From Clostridiaceae bacterium (GTDB taxonomy: Bacteria; Bacillota; Clostridia; Oscillospirales; Acutalibacteraceae): a stretch of DNA of 64,000 bases. This document shows, piece after piece, positions 22,908 to 32,258 of this stretch. A model generated the notes under the pieces. The model was not told the DNA's origin. It saw only the letters and a list, made by a program, of their open reading frames with translations, and made no database searches. Location: NCBI GenBank assembly GCA_030530095.1, contig JAUMVO010000010.1:1-64000 (forward strand). The letters are read 5' to 3'. Each line of letters starts with the position of its first letter. Position 1 is the stretch's first letter. The translations under genes and the position numbers were made by a program.

Positions 22908-23026
22908 AAGCACTTTTTTGAGCCTATTGTGTCTAAAATGTGTCTGACAATAAGAAATCCAAATAGAACAAAACAGTTTAAAAATTGGAACTTATGATAA
23001 TAAAATTTTGTGTTTGCCAAAAAAAT

Positions 23027-23060
23027 AAAAAGCCTCAAAAACTCAATGTTTTCAAGGCTT
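23027..23060 (-). terminator. Terminator of the tRNA-Arg gene
   Basis: On the minus strand AAGCCTTGAAAAC pairs with GTTTTTGAGGCTT and is followed by a T-rich run. It begins directly after the tRNA 3' end. Confidence 0.75.
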
Positions 23061-23062
23061 CT

Positions 23063-23139
23063 TGGCGCGCTGTGAGGGACTTGAACCCCCGACCTACTGG
23101 TTCGTAGCCAGTCACTCTATCCAGCTGAGCTAACAGCGC
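23063..23139 (-). tRNA. tRNA-Arg(ACG), intact copy carried at the right end of the element
   Basis: A 77-nt cloverleaf including encoded CCA. The acceptor strands are GCGCTGT and ACAGCGC, with G as discriminator. The D arm is GCTC...GAGT, the anticodon stem ACTGG/CCAGT with loop CTACGAA (anticodon ACG), and the T arm GGGGG TTCAAGT CCCTC. It reads arginine CGN codons. It differs at many stem positions from the split tRNA-Arg whose halves flank the element, so it is not a recent duplicate. It lies 53 bp inside the right junction and probably supplies the function destroyed by the insertion. Confidence 0.95.
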
Positions 23140-23192
23140 AAATTTTCAAAATATTCAGATGTTAACAGTTTATACACATTGCGCCGTTTTGT

Positions 23193-23231
23193 TTCGTAGC
23201 CAAACACTCTATCCAACTGAGCTAGCAGCGC
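23193..23231 (-). pseudogene. 5' half of the split tRNA-Arg(ACG) gene (attR)
   Basis: On the minus strand: acceptor strand GCGCTGC, D arm GCTC AGTTGGATA GAGT, 5' anticodon stem TTTGG and the loop CTACGAA, after which homology ends. It is the complement of 10242-10286. Acceptor (7 bp) and anticodon stem (5 bp) pair without mismatch between the halves, but not with the intact copy at 23063. It is not a functional tRNA by itself. Confidence 0.88.
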
Positions 23232-23395
23232 ATATTCATTTGTGCTTGAATATATTATCACTAACTTTCCGAATTGTCAACCGAAAAATTCATACGGTAA
23301 AATAAAAACGATATATAAAAAGTATTCCATATTTCAATAAAATGTGCTATATTATATTTAACTACGACCTTTTTACGTAAGAAGGATGCTCAACT

Positions 23396-24853
23396 ATGGA
23401 AAAACGGTATGACGTGCTCATAGCGGGCAGCGGCGTCGGCGGTCTTTACACGGCGCTCAATCTGCCCGAAAATCTTTCGGTGCTTATGCTCTCGAAAAAG
23501 TCGGACACGCTTTCAAACTCCAACCTTGCTCAGGGAGGAGTTGCGGCGGTGCTTGATTTCGAGGACGACAGCTTCGATTTGCACTATAACGACACATTTA
23601 TCGCCGGCGGTAATGCAAACGACCCCGAGGCGGTAAGGACTCTCGTAACCGAGGGCCCCGACGACGTGCGTAAAATTATGACCTACGGCGTTGATTTTGA
23701 TAAGAATCCCGACGGCACGGTGCAGAAAACGCTTGAAGGCGGTCACTGCAGACGAAGAATTGTTCACCACAAGGACACTACGGGCGCGGAAATTGTCAAA
23801 AAGCTGCTCGAAGAGGTTCACCGCAGAAACAATATCACTCAGATTCCCGATACGCTTATCTATAAGCTTGAAAAAGTTCCCTCAGGCTTCTGTGCGTACG
23901 TGCTCGACGCAAACGGCGAGCCTCATACGGTATTCTGCGACTACTGCGTACTTGCTACGGGCGGAATCGGAAGGGTTTACAAATACACAACCAATCCCGC
24001 AGTTGCCACGGGTGACGGAATACGTTTTGCCTATGAACTGGGCGTTACGATAAAGCATTTAAGCTACGTTCAGTTCCATCCGACCGCATTCAACGGTCAG
24101 GATCAGGAGCAGTTCCTTATCAGCGAGGCCGTCAGAGGCGAGGGCGCGTATCTGCTCAACTGTAACCGGGAACGCTTTATGCACCGCTATGACGAACGCC
24201 TGGAACTGGCGCCGAGAGACGTCGTTTCACGCTCAATAATTCTTGAGTCGAGAAAGACTGGCTCAAACAATTTCTATCTCGACATCACACACCGTGACAG
24301 AGATTATCTTCTCAACCGTTTCCCCGGCATTTATGCGGGCTGTATGGAGCACGGAGTTGACATAACGAAGGATCTGATTCCCGTATTCCCCTGCCAGCAT
24401 TATCTGATGGGCGGAATTGACGTTTCGCTCGACGCGGGCACCTCGATGCCGCGTCTTTACGCGGTCGGCGAATGCTCCCACACGGGAGTTCACGGCAAGA
24501 ACAGACTCGCTTCAAATTCGCTGCTTGAAGCTCTTGTTTTCGGCAGACGTGCGGCGCACGATATTATGAGATGTATCAACATGGGCTTTGCTCACGTTAA
24601 CGTTACCGAAAAGCCGCTCGATATTTCGGGCGCTCCGATGCCGAAGGGACTTTGCACCGAAATACGCTCGATTATGCAGAGGGCTTATTTCGTAATTCCC
24701 GACGAGGACGCCGTGAGAAACGGACTTAAGCGTGTTGATAAAATACTCAAAAGACTTCAGACGGGCAAATTTGCAATTACACCCGACTACTGCGAGGCTT
24801 TAAGTCTTGCGACAGTCGCTCACATTATACTCAAGGAGGTTGACGAGGGATGA
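23396..24853 (+). CDS. nadB: L-aspartate oxidase
   Basis: Flavoprotein oxidising L-aspartate to iminoaspartate, the first step of de novo NAD synthesis; 485 aa. Seen: FAD motif DVLIAGSGVGGLYTALNL, SNSNLAQGGVAAVL, EGGHCRRRIVHHKDTTG, HPTAF, SEAVRGEGAYLLN, the active-site loop PCQHYLMGGIDVS, and GVHGKNRLASNSLLEALVFG. It is slightly shorter than the E. coli enzyme through a reduced C-terminal helical domain. It is the first gene after the integrated element. The stop overlaps nadC (GGATGA), so the two are cotranslated. The usual partner nadA is not next to it. Confidence 0.93.
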   Translation: MEKRYDVLIAGSGVGGLYTALNLPENLSVLMLSKKSDTLSNSNLAQGGVAAVLDFEDDSFDLHYNDTFIAGGNANDPEAVRTLVTEGPDDVRKIMTYGVDFDKNPDGTVQKTLEGGHCRRRIVHHKDTTGAEIVKKLLEEVHRRNNITQIPDTLIYKLEKVPSGFCAYVLDANGEPHTVFCDYCVLATGGIGRVYKYTTNPAVATGDGIRFAYELGVTIKHLSYVQFHPTAFNGQDQEQFLISEAVRGEGAYLLNCNRERFMHRYDERLELAPRDVVSRSIILESRKTGSNNFYLDITHRDRDYLLNRFPGIYAGCMEHGVDITKDLIPVFPCQHYLMGGIDVSLDAGTSMPRLYAVGECSHTGVHGKNRLASNSLLEALVFGRRAAHDIMRCINMGFAHVNVTEKPLDISGAPMPKGLCTEIRSIMQRAYFVIPDEDAVRNGLKRVDKILKRLQTGKFAITPDYCEALSLATVAHIILKEVDEG

Positions 24854-25689
24854 AGCTACCCCAGTTTTACGTTGACGACATTATTAAGAGAGCCATACTC
24901 GAGGATGTCAATTATATCGACGTCGCCGCCGATTATCTGATTGACGAGAATCAGCGCAACGAGGCTTATTTCGTTGCAAAGGCGGACGGCGTGCTTTGCG
25001 GCATCGGCGTTGCAATGAGAGTGTTCGAGCTGCTTGACGAAAGCTTTGAGCGTACGGTTCACTTTAAGGACGGCGACAGAATCAAAAAGGGCGATATTAT
25101 CGCCGAGTTTTCGGGAAAGACCGTCAATCTCTTAAAGGGCGAAAGGACGGCGCTCAATCTCATTCAGCATATGTCTGGCGTTGCAACCGCAACCAACGAA
25201 GCCGTTACGCTCTGTGAGGGCACAAACGCACAGGTTACGGACACGAGAAAGACGCTTCCTAATCTCCGCTCGCTCGAGAAATACGCAGTTACCTGCGGCG
25301 GCGGAAAGAATCACCGCTTCAATCTTTCGGACTGCGCCATGCTCAAGGACAATCACATTGACGCGGGCGGCGGAATCACAAACGCCGTTAAAACGTTGAG
25401 AAGCAAAATCGGACACACCGTTAAAATCGAGGTTGAAACGAGAAACCTCGAAGAAGTTATGGAAGCTGTCAGCGCGGGCGCGGATATCATTATGCTCGAC
25501 AATATGACAAACGATATGATGCGTCAGGCGGTTGCTCTCATTGACGGCAGAGCAAAGACCGAAGCTTCGGGCGGTATCACGAGCGAAAATATCAGAGAAG
25601 TCGCTCTGACGGGCGTTGATATAATTTCGCTGGGCGCAATAACACACTCGGTCAAAGCATTCGATATTTCAATGAAAATGAAGAAATAA
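24850..25689 (+). CDS. nadC: Nicotinate-nucleotide pyrophosphorylase (quinolinate phosphoribosyltransferase)
   Basis: Decarboxylating phosphoribosyl transfer to quinolinate, giving nicotinate mononucleotide; 279 aa, the normal length. Seen: ERTALNLIQHMSGVAT, TDTRKTLPNLRSLEKYAV, GGGKNHRFNLSDCAMLKDNHI, IEVETRNLEE, IMLDNM and EASGGITSENI. It starts inside the end of nadB and is followed by araA after 11 nt with its own ribosome site, an unusual partner for a NAD gene. Confidence 0.94.
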   Translation: MKLPQFYVDDIIKRAILEDVNYIDVAADYLIDENQRNEAYFVAKADGVLCGIGVAMRVFELLDESFERTVHFKDGDRIKKGDIIAEFSGKTVNLLKGERTALNLIQHMSGVATATNEAVTLCEGTNAQVTDTRKTLPNLRSLEKYAVTCGGGKNHRFNLSDCAMLKDNHIDAGGGITNAVKTLRSKIGHTVKIEVETRNLEEVMEAVSAGADIIMLDNMTNDMMRQAVALIDGRAKTEASGGITSENIREVALTGVDIISLGAITHSVKAFDISMKMKK

Positions 25690-25700
25690 GGGGTAAAGTT

Positions 25701-27172
25701 ATGAAAAACAATGTATTCTATTTCGTAGTAGGCTCACAGTTTTTATACGGCGAGGAAACTCTCGTGCTTATCGACAGAGATTCAAAGGCTATGGTTGAGG
25801 GGCTTAATGCCGACAAAAATATTCCCTGCACAATAAAATGGTTTCCCTGCGTAAAGACAAGCGAGGAAATCTATAACATAATGAACGAGGCGAACAACGA
25901 CGACAGCTGCGCAGGCGTTATTACCTGGATGCACACCTTCTCGCCGTCAAAAATGTGGGTTAAGGGCCTTACCGCCCTTCGCAAGCCCTATCTTCACCTC
26001 AACACTCAGTTCAACCGTGAAATTCCGTGGAACGAGATTGATATGGACTTTATGAATCTCAATCAGTCCGCTCACGGCGACCGCGAACACGGTTATATCG
26101 CCGCGAGACTGCGTATGAACCGCAAGGTTATCGCAGGCTACTGGCAGGATGAGGAATTCACCCGTGAAATCGGCGTATGGATGCGTGCGGCTGTCGGTGC
26201 AAAGGAGTCGAGACAGCTTAAGGTGCTTCGTATTTCCGACAATATGCGCAACGTCGCCGTTACCGAGGGCGCGATAAGGTTGAAGCTCTCATCAAGCTCG
26301 GCTGGGCGGTTGACCACTACGGCGTGGGCGATATCATCCGCGAGGTTGAGGCTGTTACCGATGCCGAAATCGACGCGCAGATGGCAGAATACAATAAAGA
26401 CTATATTATGGACACGGACAACATTGAATCCGTCCGTTATCAGGCGAGAGAAGAGGTCGCCTTAAAGAAATTCCTCGACAGAGGTAATTTCAAGGCTTTC
26501 CATACAAACTTTGAGGATTTGCAGCAGCTTCGTCAGCTTCCCGGTCTTGCTTCGCAGGATTTGATGCGACAGGGTTACGGCTTCGGCGCAGAGGGCGACT
26601 GGAAGGTCGCGGCGATGACGAGAATTATGAAGATTATGGCAGAGGGCATCGGCAAGGGCACCGCCTTTATGGAGGACTACACCTATCATCTTGAAAAGGG
26701 CAACGAAATGATACTCGGCGCTCATATGCTTGAGGTCTGCCCGACGCTCGCCGCCGAAAAGCCGAAAATTCAGGTTCATCCGCTGGGCATCGGTGACCGC
26801 GAGGACCCCGCAAGAGCCGTTTTCAAGGCGAAGGAAGGTCCTGCAATAGTCGTTTCGCTTATCGATATGGGCGACCGTTTCAGAATGATAGTCAACGATA
26901 TAGAATGTCAGAAGCAGGAGCACGATATGCCGAAGCTCCCCGTTGCGGGCGTTCTCTGGAAGCCTCTCCCCGACCTCAAGACCTCGGCTACGGCGTGGAT
27001 TTATGCGGGCGGAGCGCATCACTCGGTACTCTCCTATGACCTGACCGCAGAGCATATGCGCGACTTTGCCGAGATTATGGGCATTGAGTTCGTTCATATA
27101 GGTAAGGACACGGAGATTAACAGCTTCCGCAAGGAGCTTGAATACAACGACGTTATCTGGAGGAACAAATAA
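25701..27172 (+). pseudogene. araA: L-arabinose isomerase, interrupted by a 2-nt frameshift
   Basis: Converts L-arabinose to L-ribulose. The first frame (from 25701) carries the N-terminal half through SDNMRNVAVTEG. The second frame resumes with KVEALIKLGWAVDHYGVGDIIREVEAVTD and continues to the normal end. Near 26268-26272 the sequence GAGGGCGCGATAAGG has an extra GC; removing it restores one frame of 489 codons, the usual AraA length (about 490-500). Everything else is well preserved, including HMLEVCPTLAAEKPKIQVHPLGIG and AGGAHHSVLS. It is either a very recent inactivation, slippage heterogeneity in a GC dinucleotide run, or a sequencing/assembly error. The stop overlaps araD by 1 nt. Confidence 0.9.
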
Positions 27173-27876
27173 TGCTTGAACAGTTAAAGCAGGACGTTTT
27201 CAAGGCCAATTTGCTTCTGAAAGAATACGGGCTTGTCGTTTTAACCTGGGGTAACGTTTCCGCCATTGACAGAGAATCGGGACTTTTCGTTATCAAGCCA
27301 TCGGGCGTACCCTACGAAACAATGACCGCAGACGATATGGTTGTCGTTGACCTTGAGGGAAAGGTCGTCGAGGGCAGGCTCAACCCCTCGTCCGACACGC
27401 CGACTCACCTTGAATTATACCGTCAGTTCCCCGAAATCGGAGCCGTCGTACACACCCACTCTGCGTGGGCGACCTCGTTTGCTCAGGCGGGCAGAGATAT
27501 CAACGCCTACGGCACGACTCACGCCGACTTTGCAAACCGTTCAATCCCCTGCACAAGGGGCTTGACGAAGGAAGAGGTCGAGGGCGAATATGAGCTTAAC
27601 ACGGGCAAGGTTATCGTCGAGTGCTTTAAGAATGAAGGCATTTCACCCAACGACTGTCCCGCCGTACTGATTCACAGACACGGTCCGTTCTGCTGGGGCA
27701 AAAATGCTTTCAAGGCGGTTGAAAATGCGCTCATACTCGAGGAGGTTGCCAAAATGGCATACCGCACCGAGCAGCTGGCGGCATTTGAAAACAAGCAGGC
27801 AGGAATTGAAGATTATCTGCTCGACAAGCATTATCAGCGCAAGCACGGCAAAAACGCCTACTACGGTCAAAAATAA
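27172..27876 (+). CDS. araD: L-ribulose-5-phosphate 4-epimerase
   Basis: Class II aldolase-fold zinc enzyme interconverting L-ribulose-5-phosphate and D-xylulose-5-phosphate; 234 aa. Seen: [52 protein letters not shown] (zinc His pair), YGTTHADF and [11 protein letters not shown]. Its ATG overlaps the araA stop (TAATG). No ribulokinase follows. The FGGY kinase at 41502-42887 is more like a xylulokinase, so araB is probably elsewhere. Confidence 0.93.
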   Translation: MLEQLKQDVFKANLLLKEYGLVVLTWGNVSAIDRESGLFVIKPSGVPYETMTADDMVVVDLEGKVVEGRLNPSSDTPTHLELYRQFPEIGAVVHTHSAWATSFAQAGRDINAYGTTHADFANRSIPCTRGLTKEEVEGEYELNTGKVIVECFKNEGISPNDCPAVLIHRHGPFCWGKNAFKAVENALILEEVAKMAYRTEQLAAFENKQAGIEDYLLDKHYQRKHGKNAYYGQK

Positions 27877-27893
27877 ATATTCACTTAAACGAA

Positions 27894-27920
27894 AAACGGA
27901 CGGTTAAAAAACCGTCCGTT
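27894..27920. terminator. Bidirectional terminator between araD and trkH
   Basis: AACGGACGGTT and AACCGTCCGTT form an 11-bp stem between converging genes. Confidence 0.85.
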
Positions 27921-27934
27921 ATCTTTTCACATTA

Positions 27935-29392
27935 TCAGAACTGACCTTTTTTCTTCCACGTACTCGGATACAGAAGTATAACTACGGGGTAAAGCTCAAG
28001 TCTGCCCATAAGCATAAACACCGAGAGCAGAAGCTTTGACGGGTACGAGAAATTTGCAAAATTGCCCGAGAACTTGCCGAAGCCGAAATACGGTCCGACG
28101 TTTGCAAGGCAGGACGCAACGCTTGTCATTGAAGCGGTGAAGTCTATGTCCTTCTCAAGTGATATGAGCAGCGTTCCGAGTGCAAGTGCAAACATTTCAA
28201 TCTCAAAGAAAACGAGCGTACTGCGAAGCGTTTCTTTTGAAACCGCTTTTTTCTCGATTGCTACGGGATTGAAGGAACGCGGATGAAGCAGGTGCTTCAG
28301 CTCAACCTTTGCGGAGCGCACGAGTATAATCAGTCTTGACACCTTCATACCGCCCGCCGTACTGCCGGCGCACGCGCCCATAAACATAAGCAGTGTAAGG
28401 ACCGTTTTACTGTATTGCGGCCACATTTCGTAAGCGGCGGTGGTATAACCCGTTGTCGAAGCAAACGTGTTTACCTGGAAGAATGAATAGCGCAGCGCCG
28501 TTGCCATACTGTTATCGTAAAGATGCCTGATATTAAAGGCAATCGTAACCGTTGCAAACGCAACTACGAACAGATAAACGCGAAGCTCCTCGTTTCTGAC
28601 AACCGCCCTGAACTTCTTGAGTATCATAAAGAAATAGATGTTGAAGTTTACGCCGAAAAGCATCATGAAAACGGCAATTACTATTTCAACCGACGGCATA
28701 CCGTAAGCGCCGATGCTTGCGTTCTTTGAGCTGAAGCCGCCCGTGCCCGCCGTACCCATCGCGTGAACGACAGAGTCGTATAGCGGCAGTCCGCAGATTT
28801 TAAGCGCGACCGTTTCGGCGAGGGTGATGAATATGTAAATCAAATAAAGTATAATCGAAGTGTGCTGAACCTTCGCGGTCAGCTTGCCCGCTTCGGGACC
28901 GGGAACCTCGGCACGCATAATGTACATCGAGTATTCCTCTGACATGGGAACGACAGCCATCATAAAGACCAGTATTCCCATACCGCCTATCCAGTGCGTG
29001 AAGCTGCGCCAGAAAAGTATGCCCTTGGGCAGTATTTCGATATCGTTGATTATGCTTGCGCCGGTAGTCGTGAAGCCCGAAATTGTTTCGAAGAAAGCGT
29101 TAATATAATTCGGTATAGCCGCTTCTATTACGAAGGGAATCGCGCCGACTGCCGCCATTACAACCCATGACAGGGCAACGCTCGTGAGGCCCTCTTTGGC
29201 ATAAATGCGGGTATCGCAGTTTTTCGAGATAAGAACCGAAAGACCGAAGAACGCGGCACACGCGGCAATTGAAACAAGGAAGCCCTTCGGAGACTCCTTG
29301 AAATACAGAGCGACAGCGGTCGGTATCAACAGTAACGCGCCCTCAATACCGACTACTCTGCCGATTATTTTCAGTATCATCCGATAATTCAT
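27935..29392 (-). CDS. trkH: TrkH family potassium transporter
   Basis: Channel-like K+ uptake subunit in the cytoplasmic membrane; 485 aa with four M1-P-M2 repeats. The filter-like loops are visible (SGFTTTGASI in the first repeat, GTAGTGGFSSKNASIG in the second, ASTTGYTTA in the third, SVASCLANVGPYFG in the fourth), plus GACAGSTAGGMKVSRL. Its ATG overlaps the trkA stop, so the two form an operon. Confidence 0.92.
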   Translation of the reverse strand: MNYRMILKIIGRVVGIEGALLLIPTAVALYFKESPKGFLVSIAACAAFFGLSVLISKNCDTRIYAKEGLTSVALSWVVMAAVGAIPFVIEAAIPNYINAFFETISGFTTTGASIINDIEILPKGILFWRSFTHWIGGMGILVFMMAVVPMSEEYSMYIMRAEVPGPEAGKLTAKVQHTSIILYLIYIFITLAETVALKICGLPLYDSVVHAMGTAGTGGFSSKNASIGAYGMPSVEIVIAVFMMLFGVNFNIYFFMILKKFRAVVRNEELRVYLFVVAFATVTIAFNIRHLYDNSMATALRYSFFQVNTFASTTGYTTAAYEMWPQYSKTVLTLLMFMGACAGSTAGGMKVSRLIILVRSAKVELKHLLHPRSFNPVAIEKKAVSKETLRSTLVFFEIEMFALALGTLLISLEKDIDFTASMTSVASCLANVGPYFGFGKFSGNFANFSYPSKLLLSVFMLMGRLELYPVVILLYPSTWKKKGQF

Positions 29393-30756
29393 CAGCGAGC
29401 CTCCACCAGATCCTCAAGCGCAACCACGCCCGAGCGTGTAGTTGAAACGATAACACTGTCGTCCGCCTGAATAACATCGTCGCCGGAAGGAACGATGCAC
29501 TTGTCCTTGCGGATAATTGCAGCGATGAGTGCGTCGTGCGAAACAGACAGTTCTTTAAGCGGGATGTTTGCGAACTTAAACGTATCCTTGATTCTCAGCT
29601 CAAGTATTTCAACATCCATATCAAAGAGATAATACAGCGCATCGATACCGCTGTCGTCATAAGCGTTCTGCATAGAGCGGACATAGCGTACAACTCTCTG
29701 CGTAGCAATTGACGAGGGCTGAATAATCGAGTCAAGCTGATTGTTTGAGAGCATCTTGACAATATGGCTCTCCTTGATTTTTGTGATAACCCTGCCAACG
29801 CCGAGCGACATGGCATACATCGACGTTATAACGTTGTCGTCATCGTCACCCGTAGTCGCTACAAACGCGTCCGCAACCTTAAGGCCTTCCTCGCCGAGAA
29901 GCTCGGGATTGTTGCCGTTGCCGTAAACGACGTTGACCTTCGGGAATGCGTCCTTGATAACGGCGCAGCCCTCTTTTGTCTTCTCGATTATCTTAAGCGA
30001 GATATCGGTATTTACAAGCTGCTTTGCAAGATAGTAAGCGGTCGTACCGCCGCCGAATACCATAACCTTCTTGGCGGCATGTCCGTGAGAGCTGATTTTA
30101 TCGATAAATTTGTTGATTTCCTTAGCTGAACCGATAACGTTTAATCTGTCGCCCGCCTGAATAACAAAATCACCGCGGGGAATGAATACCTCGGCGCCCC
30201 TCTTGGCGGCACAGACGAGAACGTCGCCGAACTTAGAACGCAAATCCGACAGCTTTACGTTGCACAGACCGCTGTTTTCAACGACCTTGATTTCAACGGT
30301 TTCGGCCTTACTGTTTGCGAAGGACTCAACCTTAAGAGCGATAGGGAATCGGAGTATTCTCGAAATCTCGTTTGCCGTTTCCTCCTCGGGATTGATGGTC
30401 ATGGAAAGGCCGAGCTCATCCTTAAGGTAAACAGTCTGTCTTAAATAGTCGTTATTTCTTACTCTGGCTATGGTATGTCTTACGCCCATCTTTCTGGCCG
30501 CCAGACAGCAGAGCAGATTAACCGCGTCATCTCTGGTAACGGCTATAAGCAAATCCGCGTCCTTTACGCCGGCTTCGACGAGTATGTCGTAACCCGCGGC
30601 GTCACCGTGATACGTAAGGACATCCAGGTTGTTCGACACATCCTTAAGACGGATTTCGTTTTGCTCGATTACCGTGATGTCGTGGTTTTCCTTTGCGAGC
30701 TCCTGGGCGATGGAATAACCTATGCGCCCTGCTCCTGCAATAATAATTTTCATCAT
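29392..30756 (-). CDS. trkA: Trk system potassium uptake regulator TrkA
   Basis: Cytoplasmic NAD(H)/nucleotide-binding gating ring of the TrkH channel; 454 aa with two RCK_N-RCK_C units. The first dinucleotide fold is at the N-terminus (IIIAGAGRIGYSIAQELAKE), the second at about residue 230 (VMVFGGGTTAYYLAKQL). This double-unit form goes with TrkH, whereas KtrA-type proteins have one unit. It lies directly upstream of trkH, facing away from the ktr operon. Confidence 0.92.
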   Translation of the reverse strand: MMKIIIAGAGRIGYSIAQELAKENHDITVIEQNEIRLKDVSNNLDVLTYHGDAAGYDILVEAGVKDADLLIAVTRDDAVNLLCCLAARKMGVRHTIARVRNNDYLRQTVYLKDELGLSMTINPEEETANEISRILRFPIALKVESFANSKAETVEIKVVENSGLCNVKLSDLRSKFGDVLVCAAKRGAEVFIPRGDFVIQAGDRLNVIGSAKEINKFIDKISSHGHAAKKVMVFGGGTTAYYLAKQLVNTDISLKIIEKTKEGCAVIKDAFPKVNVVYGNGNNPELLGEEGLKVADAFVATTGDDDDNVITSMYAMSLGVGRVITKIKESHIVKMLSNNQLDSIIQPSSIATQRVVRYVRSMQNAYDDSGIDALYYLFDMDVEILELRIKDTFKFANIPLKELSVSHDALIAAIIRKDKCIVPSGDDVIQADDSVIVSTTRSGVVALEDLVEAR

Positions 30757-30821
30757 TATTTCCCCTTAAAAAATGTATATGAAAAGGTTGTTTACATAAG
30801 TAAAAAAAGCAGTAATAATTA

Positions 30822-30850
30822 TTGAGCACTTGATTGAAGTGTGATATAAT
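30822..30850 (+). promoter_or_regulatory. Promoter of the second potassium operon
   Basis: TTGAGC (30822-30827), a 17-bp spacer and TATAAT (30845-30850). I looked for a c-di-AMP (ydaO-type) riboswitch between the two K+ operons and did not see one in these 150 bp. Confidence 0.65.
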
Positions 30851-30908
30851 ACTTCCGTTATGATAAAATGAACTGTATGCTGAATATGAAATCGGCAGGG
30901 AGAAATCT

Positions 30909-32246
30909 ATGGCTAAACAGCTACCAAAAAAGAAACGCCTGACTTCGTTTCGGATAATCATATTAGGCTTTATCGGACTGATTCTGCTCGGTTCGGTATT
31001 GCTTATGCTGCCCGTTTCAGCCAGAAGCCACACGGTAACACCGTTCAGTCAGGCACTGTTTACCTCCGTCTCTGCTGCGTGCGTAACCGGACTTGTCGTG
31101 CAGGACACTGCGACTCACTGGTCGGTATTCGGTCAGGCTGTTATTCTCGTACTCATTCAGATAGGCGGCCTCGGCGTTGTTACAATGATGGCTTCAATAG
31201 CCATGCTTTCGGGCAAACGGCTGTCGTTAAGCCAGCGCAGCACCATGCAGAACGCTATTTCGGCGCCTATGTTAGGCGGAATTGTCAGGCTGACAAAGTT
31301 TGTCGTTAAAGGTACGGTTATAATTGAACTGTCGGGTGCGGTGCTTATGATGCCCGTGTTTATAAAGGATTACGGGGCAAAGGGTATCTGGATGTCATTT
31401 TTCCACTCGATATCCGCTTTCTGTAATGCGGGCTTTGACATTATGGGAACGCCTGACAGCAAGTTCCAGTCAATGACGTCCTATGCCTCAAATCCCTTTA
31501 TCAATGCGGTTATAATGCTGCTTATTATAATCGGCGGTATAAGCTTCATCACCTGGACGGATGTGGCAAAGTACAAGTTAAAAATCAAGAGATACAAGCT
31601 TCAGACAAAGCTCATACTTCTGACATCCGCTCTGCTTATAATTGTTCCGGCTATACTGTTCTTCATCAGCGACTTTAAGTCCCTGCCCGTCGGCGAGAGA
31701 ATACTCGGTTCACTGTTTCAGTCGGTTACCACAAGGACTGCCGGCTTTAACACCGAGGACCTGACGTCCATGACCGCAACCGGTCAGGCAGTTTCGATTG
31801 TTCTGATGCTCATAGGCGGATCGCCGGGGTCAACGGCGGGCGGTATGAAAACCACAACCTTTGCCGTTCTGATTGCAAACGCCGTTGCTTCCTTCAAGCG
31901 GAAAGACGACCCGGAAGTGTTCGGACGGCGCATAGGCGCAGCCGCTGTCAGGACCGCTTCTACATTGTTGCTGATGTATATTACGCTGTGCTTTACGGGT
32001 GCCGCGATTATCAGCGCGGCGGAAGGGCTTCCGCTTAAATTGAGTGTATTTGAAGCTGCTTCGGCGCTGGGCACAGTCGGTCTTACGCTCGGCATCACAC
32101 CGCAGCTCGGTCAGCTTTCCCAATGCGTACTGATGACGCTCATGTTCCTGGGCAGAGTCGGCGGACTGACGGTGATTTTCGCAGCAATTTCGACCTCAAG
32201 CAAAAAGCTTTCAAGATTGCCTCAGGAAAACGTTACAGTAGGATAA
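30909..32246 (+). CDS. ktrB: TrkH/KtrB family potassium transporter
   Basis: A second K+ channel-type subunit (445 aa), closer in length to KtrB. Loops TSVSAACVTGLVVQDT, SAFCNAGFDIMG, TTRTAGFNTEDL and SALGTVGLTLGITPQLG mark the four pore regions, and GGSPGSTAGGMKTTTFAVL is conserved in the family. It is followed by a single-unit KtrA protein 12 nt downstream. Ktr systems are often sodium-coupled and osmotically important. Confidence 0.92.
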   Translation: MAKQLPKKKRLTSFRIIILGFIGLILLGSVLLMLPVSARSHTVTPFSQALFTSVSAACVTGLVVQDTATHWSVFGQAVILVLIQIGGLGVVTMMASIAMLSGKRLSLSQRSTMQNAISAPMLGGIVRLTKFVVKGTVIIELSGAVLMMPVFIKDYGAKGIWMSFFHSISAFCNAGFDIMGTPDSKFQSMTSYASNPFINAVIMLLIIIGGISFITWTDVAKYKLKIKRYKLQTKLILLTSALLIIVPAILFFISDFKSLPVGERILGSLFQSVTTRTAGFNTEDLTSMTATGQAVSIVLMLIGGSPGSTAGGMKTTTFAVLIANAVASFKRKDDPEVFGRRIGAAAVRTASTLLLMYITLCFTGAAIISAAEGLPLKLSVFEAASALGTVGLTLGITPQLGQLSQCVLMTLMFLGRVGGLTVIFAAISTSSKKLSRLPQENVTVG

Positions 32247-32258
32247 AGGAGATACGTT

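Larger units (their letters stand above)
10287..23192. mobile_element. 12.9-kb composite element integrated in the tRNA-Arg anticodon loop
   Basis: The boundaries are set by the two complementary halves of one tRNA-Arg(ACG) gene. Inside are a tyrosine-integrase C-terminal fragment, a VirD4/TraG coupling protein, clusters of GTGGTCA-type short repeats near both ends, an intact replacement tRNA-Arg at the right end, and a TnpV-bearing nested island of distinct composition. Other transfer genes (relaxase, VirB4, VirB6) and an intact integrase are missing, so it is a decayed integrative conjugative or mobilizable element that probably cannot move on its own. Confidence 0.82.

Noticed and set aside
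23193..23231. A second functional tRNA-Arg beside the intact one
   Set aside because: Homology stops inside the anticodon loop; there is no 3' half on this side. It is half of the split gene.
30757..30908. c-di-AMP riboswitch between the potassium operons
   Set aside because: The region is only about 150 bp, AT-rich and lacks the conserved structured core of that riboswitch.
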